From contig NC_091144.1 in NCBI RefSeq assembly GCF_041381155.1, positions 33,908,980 through 33,972,979 of the forward strand: DNA of 64,000 nucleotides. Direction: 5' to 3'. Origin of the DNA: Argopecten irradians. Its lineage: Eukaryota > Mollusca > Bivalvia > Pectinida > Pectinidae. The notes beneath the pieces were generated by a model that was not told the origin of the DNA, ran no database searches, and saw only the letters and a list, made by a program, of their open reading frames with translations. This document shows positions 10,835 to 23,970 of this stretch, piece after piece (within the stretch, counting starts at the first letter, position 1; every line of letters begins with the position of its first letter). The translations under genes and the position numbers were made by a program.

Positions 10835-12887
10835 CTACATAATGTCATCACTGAATCTGTACACCTCGAGTGAAGAAGATTCCCTGTTTGAAGTAAGCAC
10901 GAACTCCTGCTTGGTTGGATGAACCACTATACCGAACGGATTGGTGATACTGGACAGTTTGGGCAGTAGTACCCTCCCACGTGACCCGTCAGGTGATATA
11001 AGGTAAACGTTTCCGGAACCCCTACCACATACATACACATTGTGGTCCCGATCCAGTCCAATACCTTCAGGAGCAATCAGACCAGGATCGCTGTACCTGT
11101 AGACTACTGCGTCACTGTCTAGTCGTCTGTACACCACGTCATTGTTATCTCTGTGGTGTACAGTAGAGTTAGATGTAGATACAGCGAGGTATTTGCAACC
11201 TCCTGCCTTCTTTATAGACTTTATGACCTTCCCATTGATAGACATGACCTTCACACTATCATTAGTACCAGCCAGGATGATATCCCCCTGTACTGCTATA
11301 CCCCAGGTATCAGGTGGAGCTCTGATCTTGGTGATCTCGGACAGCTGACCATTCCGTAGTGTACATCTCAGTATGGAGTTCTGGTATACAGCCACAAATA
11401 TCTCATCAGGTGTACGTCCACGTGTTATGTCTGTAGGATAACCGTCAACTTTGTATCCCCTCTGGTAGGAATACTTATCATCAAACAATAGGAGTCTGCT
11501 GTTACTGTAATCTGTGATGAGTAACTCATTGTTGTCAGTAATGATACCTCCCGTCAACCAAGGTCTCTTCACTCCTCCAAGTGTACTGGCGTTAACTGTA
11601 TGAACACAGGATACCGAGCCGGTCCATACATCCACCGCAGTCGTCACAGGGGAAGTCTGGACTGTCAGATGTTGTAGAGATCCCGCCAAATCGGAAGTCG
11701 ATGTCAAGTCCGCAAAGTTACAGCTAAAGGTGTCAAAAGCAAACTTTCGATCAAGGAAGTGATTTGACCATTTGTATTTTGTGACATTGGTGAGAGCGAC
11801 GAAGTGATTTCAACATGCCCAATGGTTGTCATTTTCATGATTTTATCAATTGTTTCATCAAGTTTCAATGTCATGTCAAACCTATTTGGTTCTGTCTTAG
11901 TTTTTGTATCCATTCGACGATAATGTCCTGATACCTGATTTTTTGTATGTTCCCTCATGACAAATCTGTGACGGTCTGATAGGTGATGTTCTGAATCCGA
12001 CATCAACTGGTGTGAATTTTCAGCGTTGATGTGAAATGCATTAACACACTTCCGACGATTCAATAGTTGTTCTCTTCTTTCTCTGAACATATCAGCAACG
12101 TCAGAATGGAATGTTTTCTTCAGGTTGTCTAGTTTGTCCTTAGCTTTATCTATCCTGTCTGTCATCTCAATTAAAACTTCTTTTTCTTTTGCGTTTAGCG
12201 CTGCTATCCCTAAATCATCTTCCTCTATCATCTTCTTTGCTTCCTCAGTCACTTCCTTAAAATCTGCCACGACAGTATTCATGTTAGCTGTACTCTTCTT
12301 GATCACATCCTTCATTGGTTTTACATTGTTACATTGCCTGTGTGACACCGACACACATATCTGACAACACATAGCACTATGGTCTATACAGTAGAGTTCC
12401 AATGGTTTCCCATCATGCTGATGACAGATTTCATATACTCCTGCAAGTAGTCCGGCATTCCCTGAAATTGATGTAAGTTGATGTGCAGCTGATAGTTTGC
12501 TTCTTTCATGATGAATTCGGCACTGAATGCAAAGCTTCTCCTCACATTCAGTGCAAGTGACTTCGGCAGGGTTATATTCTTTTCCTCGAAGACATGGATC
12601 ACAAAACTGGACATCAGACATCTGTGCTGTAGAAGAAGCAAGCAAATCATTTTTCGGTAGGCATGTCGCCCAGGTACTTACGTCCGCATTGACGTCATCG
12701 TTATCGGTGTCTCGCATACTGGGCAAGGGAAGTAGAGTTTGTCGTCTGCTGTAACGTATTCCGCGTTGATGTATGATGACAAACATTGACAACAGAAAGT
12801 ATGACCACAGAGCAGGAGTCTAGGTTCTGTATATGGTTTTGTACAGATCATACACCTGTATTCATATATCGCCACAGCTTCAGCCAT
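10835..12887 (-). CDS. TRIM-type RING/B-box/NHL protein, frame broken twice
   Basis: Read on the minus strand, the first 59 residues hold a complete C3HC4 RING (C12-x2-C15, C27-x-H29, C32-x2-C35, C55-x2-C58), which in this family gives E3 ubiquitin ligase activity. It is followed by two B-box-like zinc modules (CDPCLRGKE...CTECEE..CIQC; CHQHDGKPLELYC..H..MCCQIC), a coiled coil (KEVTEEAKKMIEEDD onward) and C-terminal NHL-type beta-propeller repeats (GGIITDNNELLITDYSNSR; PEGIGLDRDHNVYVCGRGSG). The order is that of TRIM2/3/71-like proteins, greatly expanded in bivalves. The frame changes twice, between about 12715 and 12690 (just after the RING) and between about 11765 and 11735 (before the NHL part); no GT-AG introns explain the changes. 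Either it is a recent pseudogene or there are two one-base assembly errors. The ATG at 12885-12887 is preceded by TTTGTTTATTCCAG at about 12921, an acceptor, so a 5' UTR intron is likely. Confidence 0.75.
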
Positions 12888-13460
12888 GTCTACTATCAAA
12901 AGGCGATGTACAGGTCGATCTGGAATAAACAAAAGGATTTATTAATCAAACATATGTACGAGTTCATCTGTTTAAGAAGATTTTTGTGAATATATTTTAA
13001 ATATCGCCAAATGTAATTGATACATAATACTATACTGATAAGATATACACTTTCAGCCCATTTCTGAGGCAGTGCTCTACTAGGACACATAGGGACCATT
13101 TCGTACCCGGCCTAAAAATATAATAGGCTGGGTACGTATATTCGTTCTAGTTACTATGTAGAGTTTTAAATTCGCGGGACGCATATTAGCGGTTTAGTCA
13201 ACGGAACATATTCGTGGGGTTTTAATTTCGCGGTACACGATATTGGTATAGACTAATTATATATTGGACATATCCATATAAATGTTTCCAGAGAAAACCT
13301 AACAAAGATGACATTAGAAACAGCAAATCAAATTACAGCTGTAGTTAAAATGTACCGCCGTGATTTCGCTATGCCAGAATGATGGTGAAGATGTGTAGAT
13401 TTCCTAAAAACGAAGTTATCAAGATTGTATTTATGACATTTTGTACTGTTATATAATGTC

Positions 13461-13897
13461 TTAAAGGGACAATTCACTCAGGCTAATTCTTTTACATAAC
13501 CAAGAAGTGAAATATGACATAAATGTATTGTTCTATATTTCTTATGAAACGAATAACGTTAAACATTGACAAATTCCACGTCATTGTTAAGTATTTTAAT
13601 TAATATCGTTGAAATATCAAATCGTTGATCAATACGATTATGCAGGTAGAATATGGACGCTGTACCTATACCCGAGCCAAAGTCACGCACGTTAAACAAA
13701 TGAACTACATAACCACTGCGAAGGTGATAAAATGATTTTGAGGCAAGATAATTCACCTAATAAGGTAAACAAACTATTGTCAGAGGGTTTTCAGGCACAT
13801 CACAGTAAAACCGACTGATCTAAATTCCATTAGAACTGGGTTTTTTCCGATATATGTACAAATGTTAATGTTCTCTTAGAATGAATTGTCCCTTTAA
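13461..13897. mobile_element. TTAA-flanked MITE, 437 bp
   Basis: The left end reads TTAAAGGGACAATTCACTC and the right end, reverse-complemented, TTTAAAGGGACAATTCATTC. The TTAA at both termini (13461-13464 and 13894-13897) fits a piggyBac-type target duplication. No transposase is encoded. It lies 0.5 kb upstream of the TRIM-type gene. Confidence 0.75.
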
Positions 13898-14839
13898 ACA
13901 TTTAGGATCTTCTCTGCTCAAAAACCAAAATTGATTTAAATATAGTTCATGCCGAATTTGAAAATGGAATAAAATTAATATCTGGTGGTGTGATTGATTT
14001 TGAACTATTGTGAATCAAAGATAGCTTATTGACACAACGTATAATTTAACCGCTATTTTTACCATACACACGATAAGCAATGTTTTCCCTATTGGTTGCC
14101 TGATAAGTATTATTTTACTAGAATTGATAAAACCTAAATTTTACGTTTGAAAATAATAATAAAACAAAGTCAACCAAATAATTTTGTTTAGAATATCAGT
14201 ATTTTTGACATTTTTCGCAGTGAAAACATTAATTTTGATATTTTCACTCGCTTTTGGTAATTCGGAATGCAGCATTGACAGGGAAAATATCATTTTGATT
14301 GTTACGTCATAAATTTGTTGCGCGAATATGAGGTCATATTTTTGTGTAGAAATATGACGTTACGCTCACAAAAATACGACGTAATAATCGCGATGGCAAA
14401 TAACTTTAAAATACAATAGCGGAATAACGTTTGGCGGAACTTGTAGTGATGGTCTTCTGTAAATGGAAGTAGGACAAATGTAGTAAATAGATGAATCACT
14501 CGTGAAAACTATCAAAGTTTCCACCCCACTCGATACAATACAAATGGTATTCATCACGAAACAAGGAATATCATCTATATGTTACATCGTTTCCCTCTAA
14601 CTGATGAAGATGAAAAGACACATTATCCTCCATTTTTGGCAGATTCGGCAATTCACACATAAAAGTTCCGATGACATACTTTTTATTTTTTTTATTTTCA
14701 AACATTTCACATAGTATATATAAATGGACACCAACACACAAACACTTGCATACGCACTCATTCACAATATATAAAACATCAAGTTGTACGTTATGTTACA
14801 TCATATATAAAACATTACATAGCATGCCATGGTGTTACC
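13898..14839. other. Intergenic, no gene seen
   Basis: AT-rich. At 14256-14410 there is a short inverted-repeat segment (TTACGTCATAAATTTGTT against AAAATACGACGTAATAATCG, with ATGACGTTACGCTCACAAAA) distantly related to the MITE at 31219-31389. No coding region is supported. Confidence 0.5.
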
Positions 14840-15360
14840 CTGCATAATATGCATGTGTGTGTTCTAACATGACACAACATAGATACATGCATGCAAATAT
14901 ACATGTACATACATACATACGTGCATGCATGCATAGATACATGCACACAAACATACTCTTACAACACATGTGTACACAAGCTTACACATATACATATGCA
15001 CATATATACATATGCATACATAGATACATTCCTGCATCTATTCAAGCATACATACTATAGCAATGAATACATAATACAAAACATATGTGTACATACAATG
15101 CAAAAGCATCATGGCACACACATAGCATAACACACAAATACTTAGCATAACAGAACATATATAGCACCATTACATACATACATTTACACATATAGATATA
15201 TCCATACAAACATTTATTAGCAAGCCATAACGCACACATATGCATGCTCTCACTCTCTCTCTCTCTCTCACACACACAATCACTCACATACATACATACA
15301 GACAGACATACTAAAGAAGAGAGATAAAAAGGAAGAGGAAAGAAGAGGGAGGAGAGGTAC
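14840..15360. repeat. CATA/CATG-rich and purine-rich simple repeats
   Basis: Imperfect ACATACAT/TGCATGCA repeats run from about 14860 to 15300, with a (CT)n tract at 15250-15270, then an AG-rich stretch (GAAGAGGAAAGAAGAGGGAG) at 15315-15357. The His/Tyr-rich frames here are by-products of the repeat. Confidence 0.85.
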
Positions 15361-18045
15361 TGTTACACATACAAGTATATCATAGTTTAAAGATATTATT
15401 ATAGATAAATAAAAATGAATATAAAGTTGAAATAAATATAACCACAACAATAGATAAAAAATAGCAGTACCGATGGCTTACTTTTTCTTATATATAACAG
15501 TTACAAAGACAAAACGTTGGGCCACTAAGTTATAAGCAAAATAATTTGTGTAATATACCTCAGGGTCTGTCGAAATTTAGAGCAGTGGTTTTGTGCGCCA
15601 ATCAGAGGTTTGTAAATTTCCGTTCAGGAAACAGATGAAAAATTAAAGAAGTAGGCCACAGTGACGTAGTTTAGAATTTGTTCTATTTTAACATTAAAAA
15701 CTTTTTTTTTAAATCTGAAATCTTTTTTACAACAATTTGATAGCTGGAGAAATTATCGTCTGTCAACTAAGCATCCTTTGGTTGTTCTATGTTTAAAGTA
15801 GGGGTTTAAGTTATTTAAAGATGGGTTCCCACTCAAAATCACTTATCGGAAAAAGAATACAAAAAATCCAATGCCTAAGTTATAAAATTATCAAAAATAT
15901 CATGTAATTCGAAGTTTATAATCAAAATATATATAATTGTATTTGATTTATTTGTAACCCACAAATAAATACAAAATCACGTGTACGGAATGTGCCGACG
16001 GTACGCATTCGAACTAGCATTTGGAGCTGTGCATGCACATCGTGCTGCAAACACGGTATATAGGGAACAACCAATTAAATGGAGAAAAAACCTTCGAAAT
16101 GACCCCTGTGTACACAAGATTGAGCCCATGGTAGAATTTTGACCCGGCCCATGATTTGCTGGTTAGTTATGAATTTCAAAAGTAAAAATGTTTTCTAACA
16201 GGTAATTATTCCTAACGAATAATGATATAATTTGGAAATTCACATTGCAATTTAGAATCAAAATATCAATTTTGATAATGAATAGGTAAACACATCAGAA
16301 TTTCAAGATTTTTCAGTGTCGAATGCACCCTATTTTTAAATGGCTATTCTGGTTGGAGTTTGAGCAGAAGGACCCGCACTTTTTTTCTATCCAATGTTAT
16401 ATGAGAACCTAGACTGTAATTAAAGAACACAGTAGCATACTCATATTTAGTGGTTTTAATATTACATTACAAAATTTAACACTGTGGTCTATGTAAAATT
16501 ATTTAGTTGGTTGTTCTCTATAACAAAGAAAATAGCTGCGGCTCATTTTCAACGAAAACGTCCTAGATTATTAATTGACACAGACAGAAATTAAAACTAT
16601 CTCGATTCCGATCAGTTACAACCAGAGAAGAAGTGTTTATCCTAATGACGGGTCACTTATCAAGAAGTAGAAAGGTATGCAACATGATCTTGACGTTGTA
16701 AAGCTACTGTCCGACATGTGCAATTTTCCACGTGGGGTCACAGAAAGAGTAGGAGATATATTACAATAAGAAATAATAATATCGCTATTTTGTAATTAAT
16801 ATCCAATCAAAACATCAAATGATGCACGGTATGCAGTTAAAATTTTAAAAAAAATCACGATTCAATGAATTAATTTGTTTTATACTAAACCTCAATTACT
16901 CTCGCGATGAGAGTTGTATTATAGCTGATAAATACGTATACCTGGTACATATATTATAGTGTAGGTCGCAGCAAATATATAATTACAATATCTTTATGGA
17001 ATAAACATAATCGTCATTTTTCTTAATAAAGATAAAAGCGGATTGCTATTTACGACTAATTCATGGAGGTAAAATAAACAAGAAAACAATAAAAATAAAA
17101 TATAATTCGATGAATACACTGAAAATATATTGTGATTTATTTATACGCTCAAACAAATACCCAGACGTACCGATATCCTCTATTAAATCTACAAGAAAAG
17201 CACATGGTAATATTTTGTTTTGGTTTTGAGGTTGAACAAATCTCTTATATACGCGGGAACCCATCTTTTGGGTTGGCAATTATTCTTTGAAAATTGAAAA
17301 TCACAAGAAACCCTCTTTGATTTATTTTGAAACGAAACTTTACCAATATCGATTTTTATAAATGCGTTGATCATGTTTGAGTAGACCAACCCAAAATATA
17401 AGTTTTTTATTTACTTGGTTTCGTTCGAAGCGAGACGCTTCTTTGACGCGGATGAAATCATGCATTCACAAAGTGAGTATCTACTCCCGTTTACTACCGT
17501 GAGAAATATATAATATTAGTGCATTCGGAAACAGTACCAATAATTATATTCAGTGTGTAATATCACGGAAATAATATGAAATTACTCAAAAAAAAACCAA
17601 GTAATCATTAGTCATTAAAGAATTATTTTACAATATATATCTTTGCCATGAGCAAAAAATACTACACTACCATATGAGATTTTCGATTATGTAAAAATGA
17701 CGTCATTCCGGATAATATGATGTCACTTTTTAGCATGACTGAATGATGTTTCATTCACCTGAAGGTTAAAGTTCGGGGTCAAGTCAGACGATGTTCCGTC
17801 AGATGTGGACCAAATTCACGTGATCGTATTGATGGATAAAGCAAAAGTTTATCCGGCAGTAGTTATATGTCAGTATATGGGGCAGTTGCAGGAAAAATCA
17901 TTATATTTAACTTAAACCACTAAGATTCATTTACATATATATAATATGACAAACCAGTTTTTAGCATTTATTAAAAGATCAAGTTGGTCATATTACACCA
18001 GTGATATACGCAAAATATTACAAGGGCGTAATCACTGGGTATCAG
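15361..18045. other. Intergenic, no gene seen
   Basis: AT-rich non-coding sequence. I see no domain, RNA gene or clear element in this stretch. Confidence 0.5.
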
Positions 18046-18203
18046 GCGGATAATGTGATAAATAGAGAATATCATATGCCATTTTATACCCTTAATCAGC
18101 CCGTGACCCCTATATCAGTCCGAGGGCTGATGTACAATGTAGGACGAGAGCTGATAAAGGTTATGAAAATAGGCATATCATATTCTATTAATCATATACC
18201 TAC
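18046..18203. repeat. Palindromic element, about 158 bp
   Basis: The left arm (GATAAATAGAGAATATCATA, then TGCCATTTTATACCCTTAATCAG) is the inverted counterpart of the right arm (CTGATAAAGGTTATGAAAATA, then GGCATATCATATTCTATTAATC). The centre is GTGACCCCTATATCAGTCC. It is MITE-like; no target duplication was identified. Confidence 0.6.
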
Positions 18204-18712
18204 ATTATTATTTCTGTTTTTCCTAAGTGACAAATGAAATTAAATTAACTAAAAGCTCAAAACTGTTCGAGTATTTTTTTTAGATTTATCAACATAAATA
18301 GTTTTCCGTACTGTGTTTTGATTCTGTCCGTTGAATCATGATCAGACGCATCTGCAATTGTACATCGACTATATCAGTCTCTCTGTCCCGGTTGTTGATC
18401 AATTCATCTAACTCAACAAGTCTGTTCACCAAAATATCCATATCCTTCCCACCTCTTTTGTACTTTTGATCCCGAACCAGTTATCGTCTGCCCATCTTGA
18501 CTTCGGTATATATGGAGTAAAGATAAAATCCCAAGGGTTCCGTTAATTTCCATCCGAGGTATTCTGGAGGGTTATGTTAAAAGGGTTGCCCGTGCGATAA
18601 AAATTACGATAAAGGCAAGACTGATATTATTTTAAACGTTATCACTGTATCGTATATGCAATTTGCCTGTATTTAGTGGTATATTAATATAAGTATGTAA
18701 TTAAATAAGATG

Positions 18713-20345
18713 TGATCTAATACCTGTGTCACAACCCTTACTAAGTGAAGCGTGCTTGTCCACACTCATTGTTGGATCAATTACCACTGTGGTATGTAGT
18801 CTATTTCTTCTCCTTTTACACTTCGTTTCAACTAAATAATTCCGACAATCTAATCCAGTAATAATAAGCTAACGACAGATAATATGGAATTATCCATATT
18901 AGGTAATATTGCATTATATAAACAAGAGGCCCAGAGGGCCTTTATCGCTCACCTGGTTTGTAATGTCAAGTCATGTTCTGAATACAGGTTCATTGTTTCT
19001 TTTCTGAAGGAATTTGAATATTTACCTCTTATTTCCCTATTGGGCCCCACCCCTCCTGCCTCCGGGGGGTCAAAGCAAAAATTTATACAAGTTCTGTTCC
19101 CCTTCCCCCAAGGATGTTTGTGGCCAAATTTGGTTAGAATCCATGCAGAACTAGGACAGGTACCGATTTACATGTAAAGGATTTACCTCTATTACCCCTT
19201 TTGGGCCCCGCCCCTCCTGCCCCCGGGTGGTCAGAGCAAATATTTATACAAGTTATGTTCCCCTTCCCCCAAGGATGTTTTTGGCCAAATTTGGTTACAA
19301 TCCATGCACAACTCTAGGACAAGTAGCGATTTATAGGATTTACCTATATTTCCCCTATTGGGCCCCGCCCCTCCTGCCCCCGGGGGGTCAGAGTCAAAAA
19401 TTTATACAAGTTCTGTTCCCCTTCTCCTAAGGATATTTGTGGCCAAATTTGGTTACAATCCATGCAGAACTCTAGGACAAGTAGCGATTTATAGGATTTA
19501 CCTCTATTTCCCCTATTGGGCCCCGCCCCTCCTGCCCCCGGGGGGTCAGAGCCAAAATTTATACAAGTTCTGTCCCCCTTCCCCCAAGGATGTTTGTGGC
19601 CAAATTTGGTTACAATCCATGCAGAACTCTAGGACAAGTGGCGATTTATAGGATTTACCTCTATTACCCCTATTGGGCCCCGCCCCTCCTGCCCCTGGGG
19701 TGTCAGAGCCAAAATTTATACAAGTTCTGTTCCCCTTCACCCAAGGATGTTTGTGGCCAAATTTGATCACAATCCATGCGGAACTCTATGACTAGTAGCG
19801 ATTTAAATTAGATGTTGACGGACGGACGGACGGACGCCGCGCCATGACATAAACTCACCGGCCCTTCGGGCCAGGTGAGCTAAAAACTGGTTTGTTTTTA
19901 AATTGAAAGTAGGATTACCATTACAATAGATATAAATCACAGTTTGTTGTTTACTTCACAGAAGATACGATTATATAAAACGATGAACCTTGTCATGTAG
20001 ATCATTAACAACGTCTCATTAAATCAACATTACCTTTTGTTTGACTGCTGTCCTATTTGAGTAATACTTTCAATATTTTGAGGATGATCTCCGTTGTTGT
20101 TATTCCCTGGTAGACACACCCTCTCCAAGCCAGTCTCTGATTATTCGCTATGCTCCGTTCATCAGACTGTGACGTAGTGGAGGTTGATGATAGAGTCTAT
20201 ACCTGTAGACAAGATGAAAGACAACTTCTCTTTAATTCACTTCCTCATGTGGGACTATTACATATGATTAACAATACCTTACCGTAGGATGATGCCAGAT
20301 AACGTACAGCTGTACACTCACCTGGTCCTTATATACTGTTATATC
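18713..20345. repeat. Duplicated segment, copy 1
   Basis: Two parts of this stretch, 18713-18920 and 19885-20345, match 23971-24530 in order (for example CCCTTACTAAGTGAAGCGTGC, GACAGATAATATGGAATT, then GATACGATTATAT, TACCTTTTGTTTGACT, GATGATAGAGTCTATA, TTCCTCATGTG). The match is interrupted only by the 18923-19880 element, which is absent from copy 2. At 20304-20340 copy 1 ends with a single unit of the satellite that forms the array at 24530-26745. Function of the duplicated DNA is unknown. Confidence 0.75.
18923..19880 (-). mobile_element. Modular bivalve repeat, minus orientation
   Basis: The plus-strand ends are CAAGAGGCCCAGAGGGCC and GGCCCTTCGGGCCAGGTGAG; the right end also carries a GGACGGACGGACGGACGCC run. 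Between them are five tandem modules of about 157-161 bp, starting near 19041, 19202, 19360, 19519 and 19675, each with a GC block (GGGCCCCGCCCCTCCTGCCC), then TTATACAAGTTCTGT, CAAGGATGTTTGTGG and CAATCCATGCAGAACTCTA. The same end motifs and GC block, in the opposite orientation, occur in the element at 51033-52932. It is non-coding; superfamily not determined. Confidence 0.8.
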
Positions 20346-22200
20346 GTGAAATCACCATACATGTCTTTACTGTGAAACACTGCAGATAAATCTTTACTAA
20401 GTAAAACACGAGTTGGTTTGCCTGCTTCCAAAGGACCAGTGTGATATATATTTAATTCTTCCTTGTCTACAGTTTTTATTTTAACTGAACATCCCCGGCT
20501 TCAAACATGGTGGTCAGACAGTGGAAATCGGGAACTTATCAAAGTGATATTGATTGTTTATTAGAATCGCCATAATAAGCTACCCGCATCAACACACAAT
20601 TTCTATATCTGAAAAGTAAAACAAGTTAAACAGCATCACTTAAAGTCCGTTGAAAATAGAAAACGAAACTGTTATATTTCAAATCAAACATTCTGATATG
20701 CGACAATGAAGTGATAAAGAAATTACATTATACAAATGTATCTGATAAAACACACATTTACAAACAATCATTTATTAACCCCTTAACTCCCAACTACGCA
20801 TTTCCATGCATTTTCATGTCAGTGTTAGAAAAACCTCAATATCTCCTTTATTTATGAAGCTATCGGGATACTGTTTACATGTTCTAAAACTACAGAAAAT
20901 AACCGACAACTTTTGTCTGAAGCAAAAATATTTTGGCAACGTCTTTATTCTCTTTCAGTGAGTTGAACAATTATGCCAACTTCCGAGCATTTTTAAATTG
21001 TTGACGTCGTGTGTCCGACGGCGTAATTGCCGGAGCGAAGATTCGACATTGTATCTCGAAATATGCAACAAGTAGTACGAATTGATACTTGTATTTCACA
21101 GTTTTTGTAGTTGATATTGTCAATTTTATGTGTGACCACTTATATTGAAAGAAATCCACTCTAACAATAATTTTCTCGTATCATAAACATATGTAATAAG
21201 TATCATGCGTACTACACATGAAACGTAATCCTAATACAAAATAAACAAATTATCTATCTACTTTGCATACCCTGAAAACCGAGAAACTATTGGTCAAAAT
21301 ACTGAAATATGTTATTCATAACATGCCGAAAAAAGTTTTTATATCCTCTACAAATCCGATAGTAACTTCGACGGAAATTGCAGTCCGGTATAATTTCTAA
21401 CTTTGATGTCATAGGTACAAAACAAGCATATGTGCGATGAAGATGGGCATCACTTTTAGTTGATTTTCCCAAACTATATAAATATAGATAAATTTATTCA
21501 CACACATGAAATTAATTATTTTGATAATGAATCTTAAAACATCGTTTGATATATGTGACAAAGAAAAAGAACTAGGATTCCATTTCGGAATGAAATCTGA
21601 AAAGGCATGTTGATGTGTTGCTTGAAATTTCATATGCACATATTTTCAATGACTTATGCATCCTTTAGAGAAAATGTGCAGTAACACTATATAAGACTTG
21701 CCCAATGTCACAATAAGTATCTATTATTTGTCAGGTTAAGTGTCAATGATGACTCATCTCATTTTTGTTTGAAAGAAGACAAAATTACATAGATAACATC
21801 AGTTCCGTGGCAGTTTGTTTAGATTCAATCTAACAAAACAAAGGATCAAATATCGAGCCTGGTGTGTGTAAAGGACATCTTAAGATGCTTTCTCTCAAAT
21901 ATGTATAGATAATTAACATTACGCAATATTCAAATCTGTACAGGTAAAGCACAAATGTACGGTGGCCCGTTTCAAATAACTATTTATGATTGAAATAGAA
22001 CTAGTTGTACATTTATAACTGGACAAAGTGAACATGACCATTTACTCTGAAGGAGTTGTACATTGTGCATGTATCTACTTCAAGGAAACGTTCATGTACT
22101 CTTTATCAAATTATATATGTACAATGCACGACTACTTTAATTAGCGGCCATCGTAAAACTGAGAACCGTGTCTTATCGCATCATACAATGTAATTTAGGA
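20346..22200. other. Intergenic, no gene seen
   Basis: AT-rich DNA with only short chance frames and no recognisable element. A small perfect stem (TACTGACCC ... GGGTCAGTA) lies just beyond it, at 22218-22247. Confidence 0.5.
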
Positions 22201-22255
22201 CTCGGGCCTATAAATCTTACTGACCCTCTATACCTAGGGGGTCAGTAACTGACTA

Positions 22256-22650
22256 TATAACTAATAATATGCATGCCTTGCGTCGCTCACAATGAATTGC
22301 ACCACGGCGAGAAAATTGTTGTTTGGGGGGGGGGGGGGTCCGGGGAGTTCCTCCCCCTGAAAAAAAATACGATTTAGAATGGCAGAGATGAGTTTTACGA
22401 TGCATTTTTATGATTTGAAAGTGCTTTTGTGTTTGGGGGTCCCTAGTTGAACAATTTTTGGGGGGAATTGATTGATGTGCATGCAGTTGCTTGGTGTCAA
22501 TGGTAGCTACGCCACTGATTGGTGTACATGTAGCTACATGTACAGCAAGTGGTCTTAATACAGATGCAGCCTTCGTATAGATCTCATTTGACTTCATAAG
22601 CAGTTCGATCCATACTATCATTTTAATAAAAAATACTGTACACAGCCTCA
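22256..22650. repeat. Dispersed repeat with poly(G) tract
   Basis: A run of about 16 G at 22325-22339 is followed by TCCGGGGAGTTCCTCCCCC and an A tract, matching the layout at 930-1060. The Pro-rich minus-strand frame across it is a translation of the repeat and not evidence of a protein. Confidence 0.55.
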
Positions 22651-23086
22651 TTAAAAGCAGTAAATAGTTTCATTGATTATTTCAGAATACTATGATAAAA
22701 TTAATATCGATTTATATGTAAATATATCGATTTCATTTCTCATTATAATCGAAAAATAAACATGCTTATTAGAAAATTCAATGTAGTATTTTAAGTATAT
22801 CTGATGGTGTGTCAAATCTTTAAATAAATGAGTGTATATACGTGACTCTGCTGCTGTCGGACAACTTCACTTACTGCATGTAAATGACCAATCAGAATGA
22901 GCGGAAAGGACTTCCAACCAACACCACAAACAAACCGTTACTTGTACTTTGATCATGGTTTCTTCAAATGAACGTGGCGATCAGTAAAACGATTGAAAGG
23001 AAGGCAGTGCGTTTCGGCCGTGATGCAATTCATTGTAGCACTATTGTATTCAATATGAGCATTTGTTTATAATCTATATGTATTTC

Positions 23087-23715
23087 AACTTCGCTAGCCA
23101 AAGGCATTCAGTACGATACTCTCCTTGAATCCATTGGAAGATCTCACATCAAAGTGAAGTTCTTGCTTTATATTCTGATTGAATGCGGCATGGATCCGCC
23201 GACCTATGAAAACGTGTTTTCTTTATACATAACAATACTGAACAGAAGTGGTAGCAATGACCATTCAGGCATGCCATGTCCGCCAACAACAGCTTCCAAC
23301 AAAGTCACTTTTACTATTTCAACGATTATTGTGTTTTAGATCAACTAAATGCAGTATTTGGATATGTTCTTTCCAAACAATTAGGAAAAGAAAATACGTG
23401 AGTGGGTTCTATTTCATAAAGTCAAAAACACATTATGCAAAGATAAATTTCGTCCTTGTTATATAATTGGTGACGAACAAATAAACAAATAACTCATAAA
23501 TATGCTAATTTTTGGTGTTTTGAATCGGTCACGAAAAAACATAGTTTTTTTTCAAAGGGCGCTTTGATCACTGATACGAGTTTTTCATTGGTATTCATTG
23601 GGCGCAACTGCGGTAATCCAGCAGGTATCGCAGTGCAGGAATTTCAATTTTGATATGAGATCTACCAATGGATTCAGGGAGAGTATCATAGTGAATGCCT
23701 TTGGTAGCGAAGTTG
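23087..23715. mobile_element. Long inverted-repeat element, about 630 bp
   Basis: Left arm 23087-23160 (AACTTCGCTAGCCAAAGGCA, then TTCAGTACGATACTCTCC, GAATCCATTGGAAGATCTCA) is inverted at 23640-23715 with about 85% identity by eye. The arms are about 75 bp. The centre encodes nothing recognisable. MITE-like. Confidence 0.7.
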
Positions 23716-23970
23716 TATGTATATGTACTTAGTTACTTAGAGTGTACCATACATTTCAATTAATGCTTGTATTAACAGGGACTGCCATTCAAATTATATC
23801 ATTCAGTAATTTGATTCTTGATGCTTTTTTTACAAATGTGTTTTATTGAAAACTTACAGCTACGTCACTTTGGACTATATGTATATAGACATTAGTGGGT
23901 GACTAATTTAAGAATATAACAACAGTCTCCTGTTATGAAACTCACCCAGTTCATCACCATTTAAAATATT

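Noticed and set aside
14857-15130. His/Tyr/Ile-rich frames (HTYIRACMHRYMH)
   Set aside because: Produced by the ACATACAT simple repeat.
18884-19770. Pro/Gly-rich frames such as WAPPLLPPGGQS
   Set aside because: Translations of the tandem modules in a non-coding repeat element.
22253-22651. 132-residue minus-strand frame with PRTPPPPKQQF
   Set aside because: Lies over a dispersed repeat whose relative at 917-1141 gives a similar Pro-rich frame; no conserved domain.
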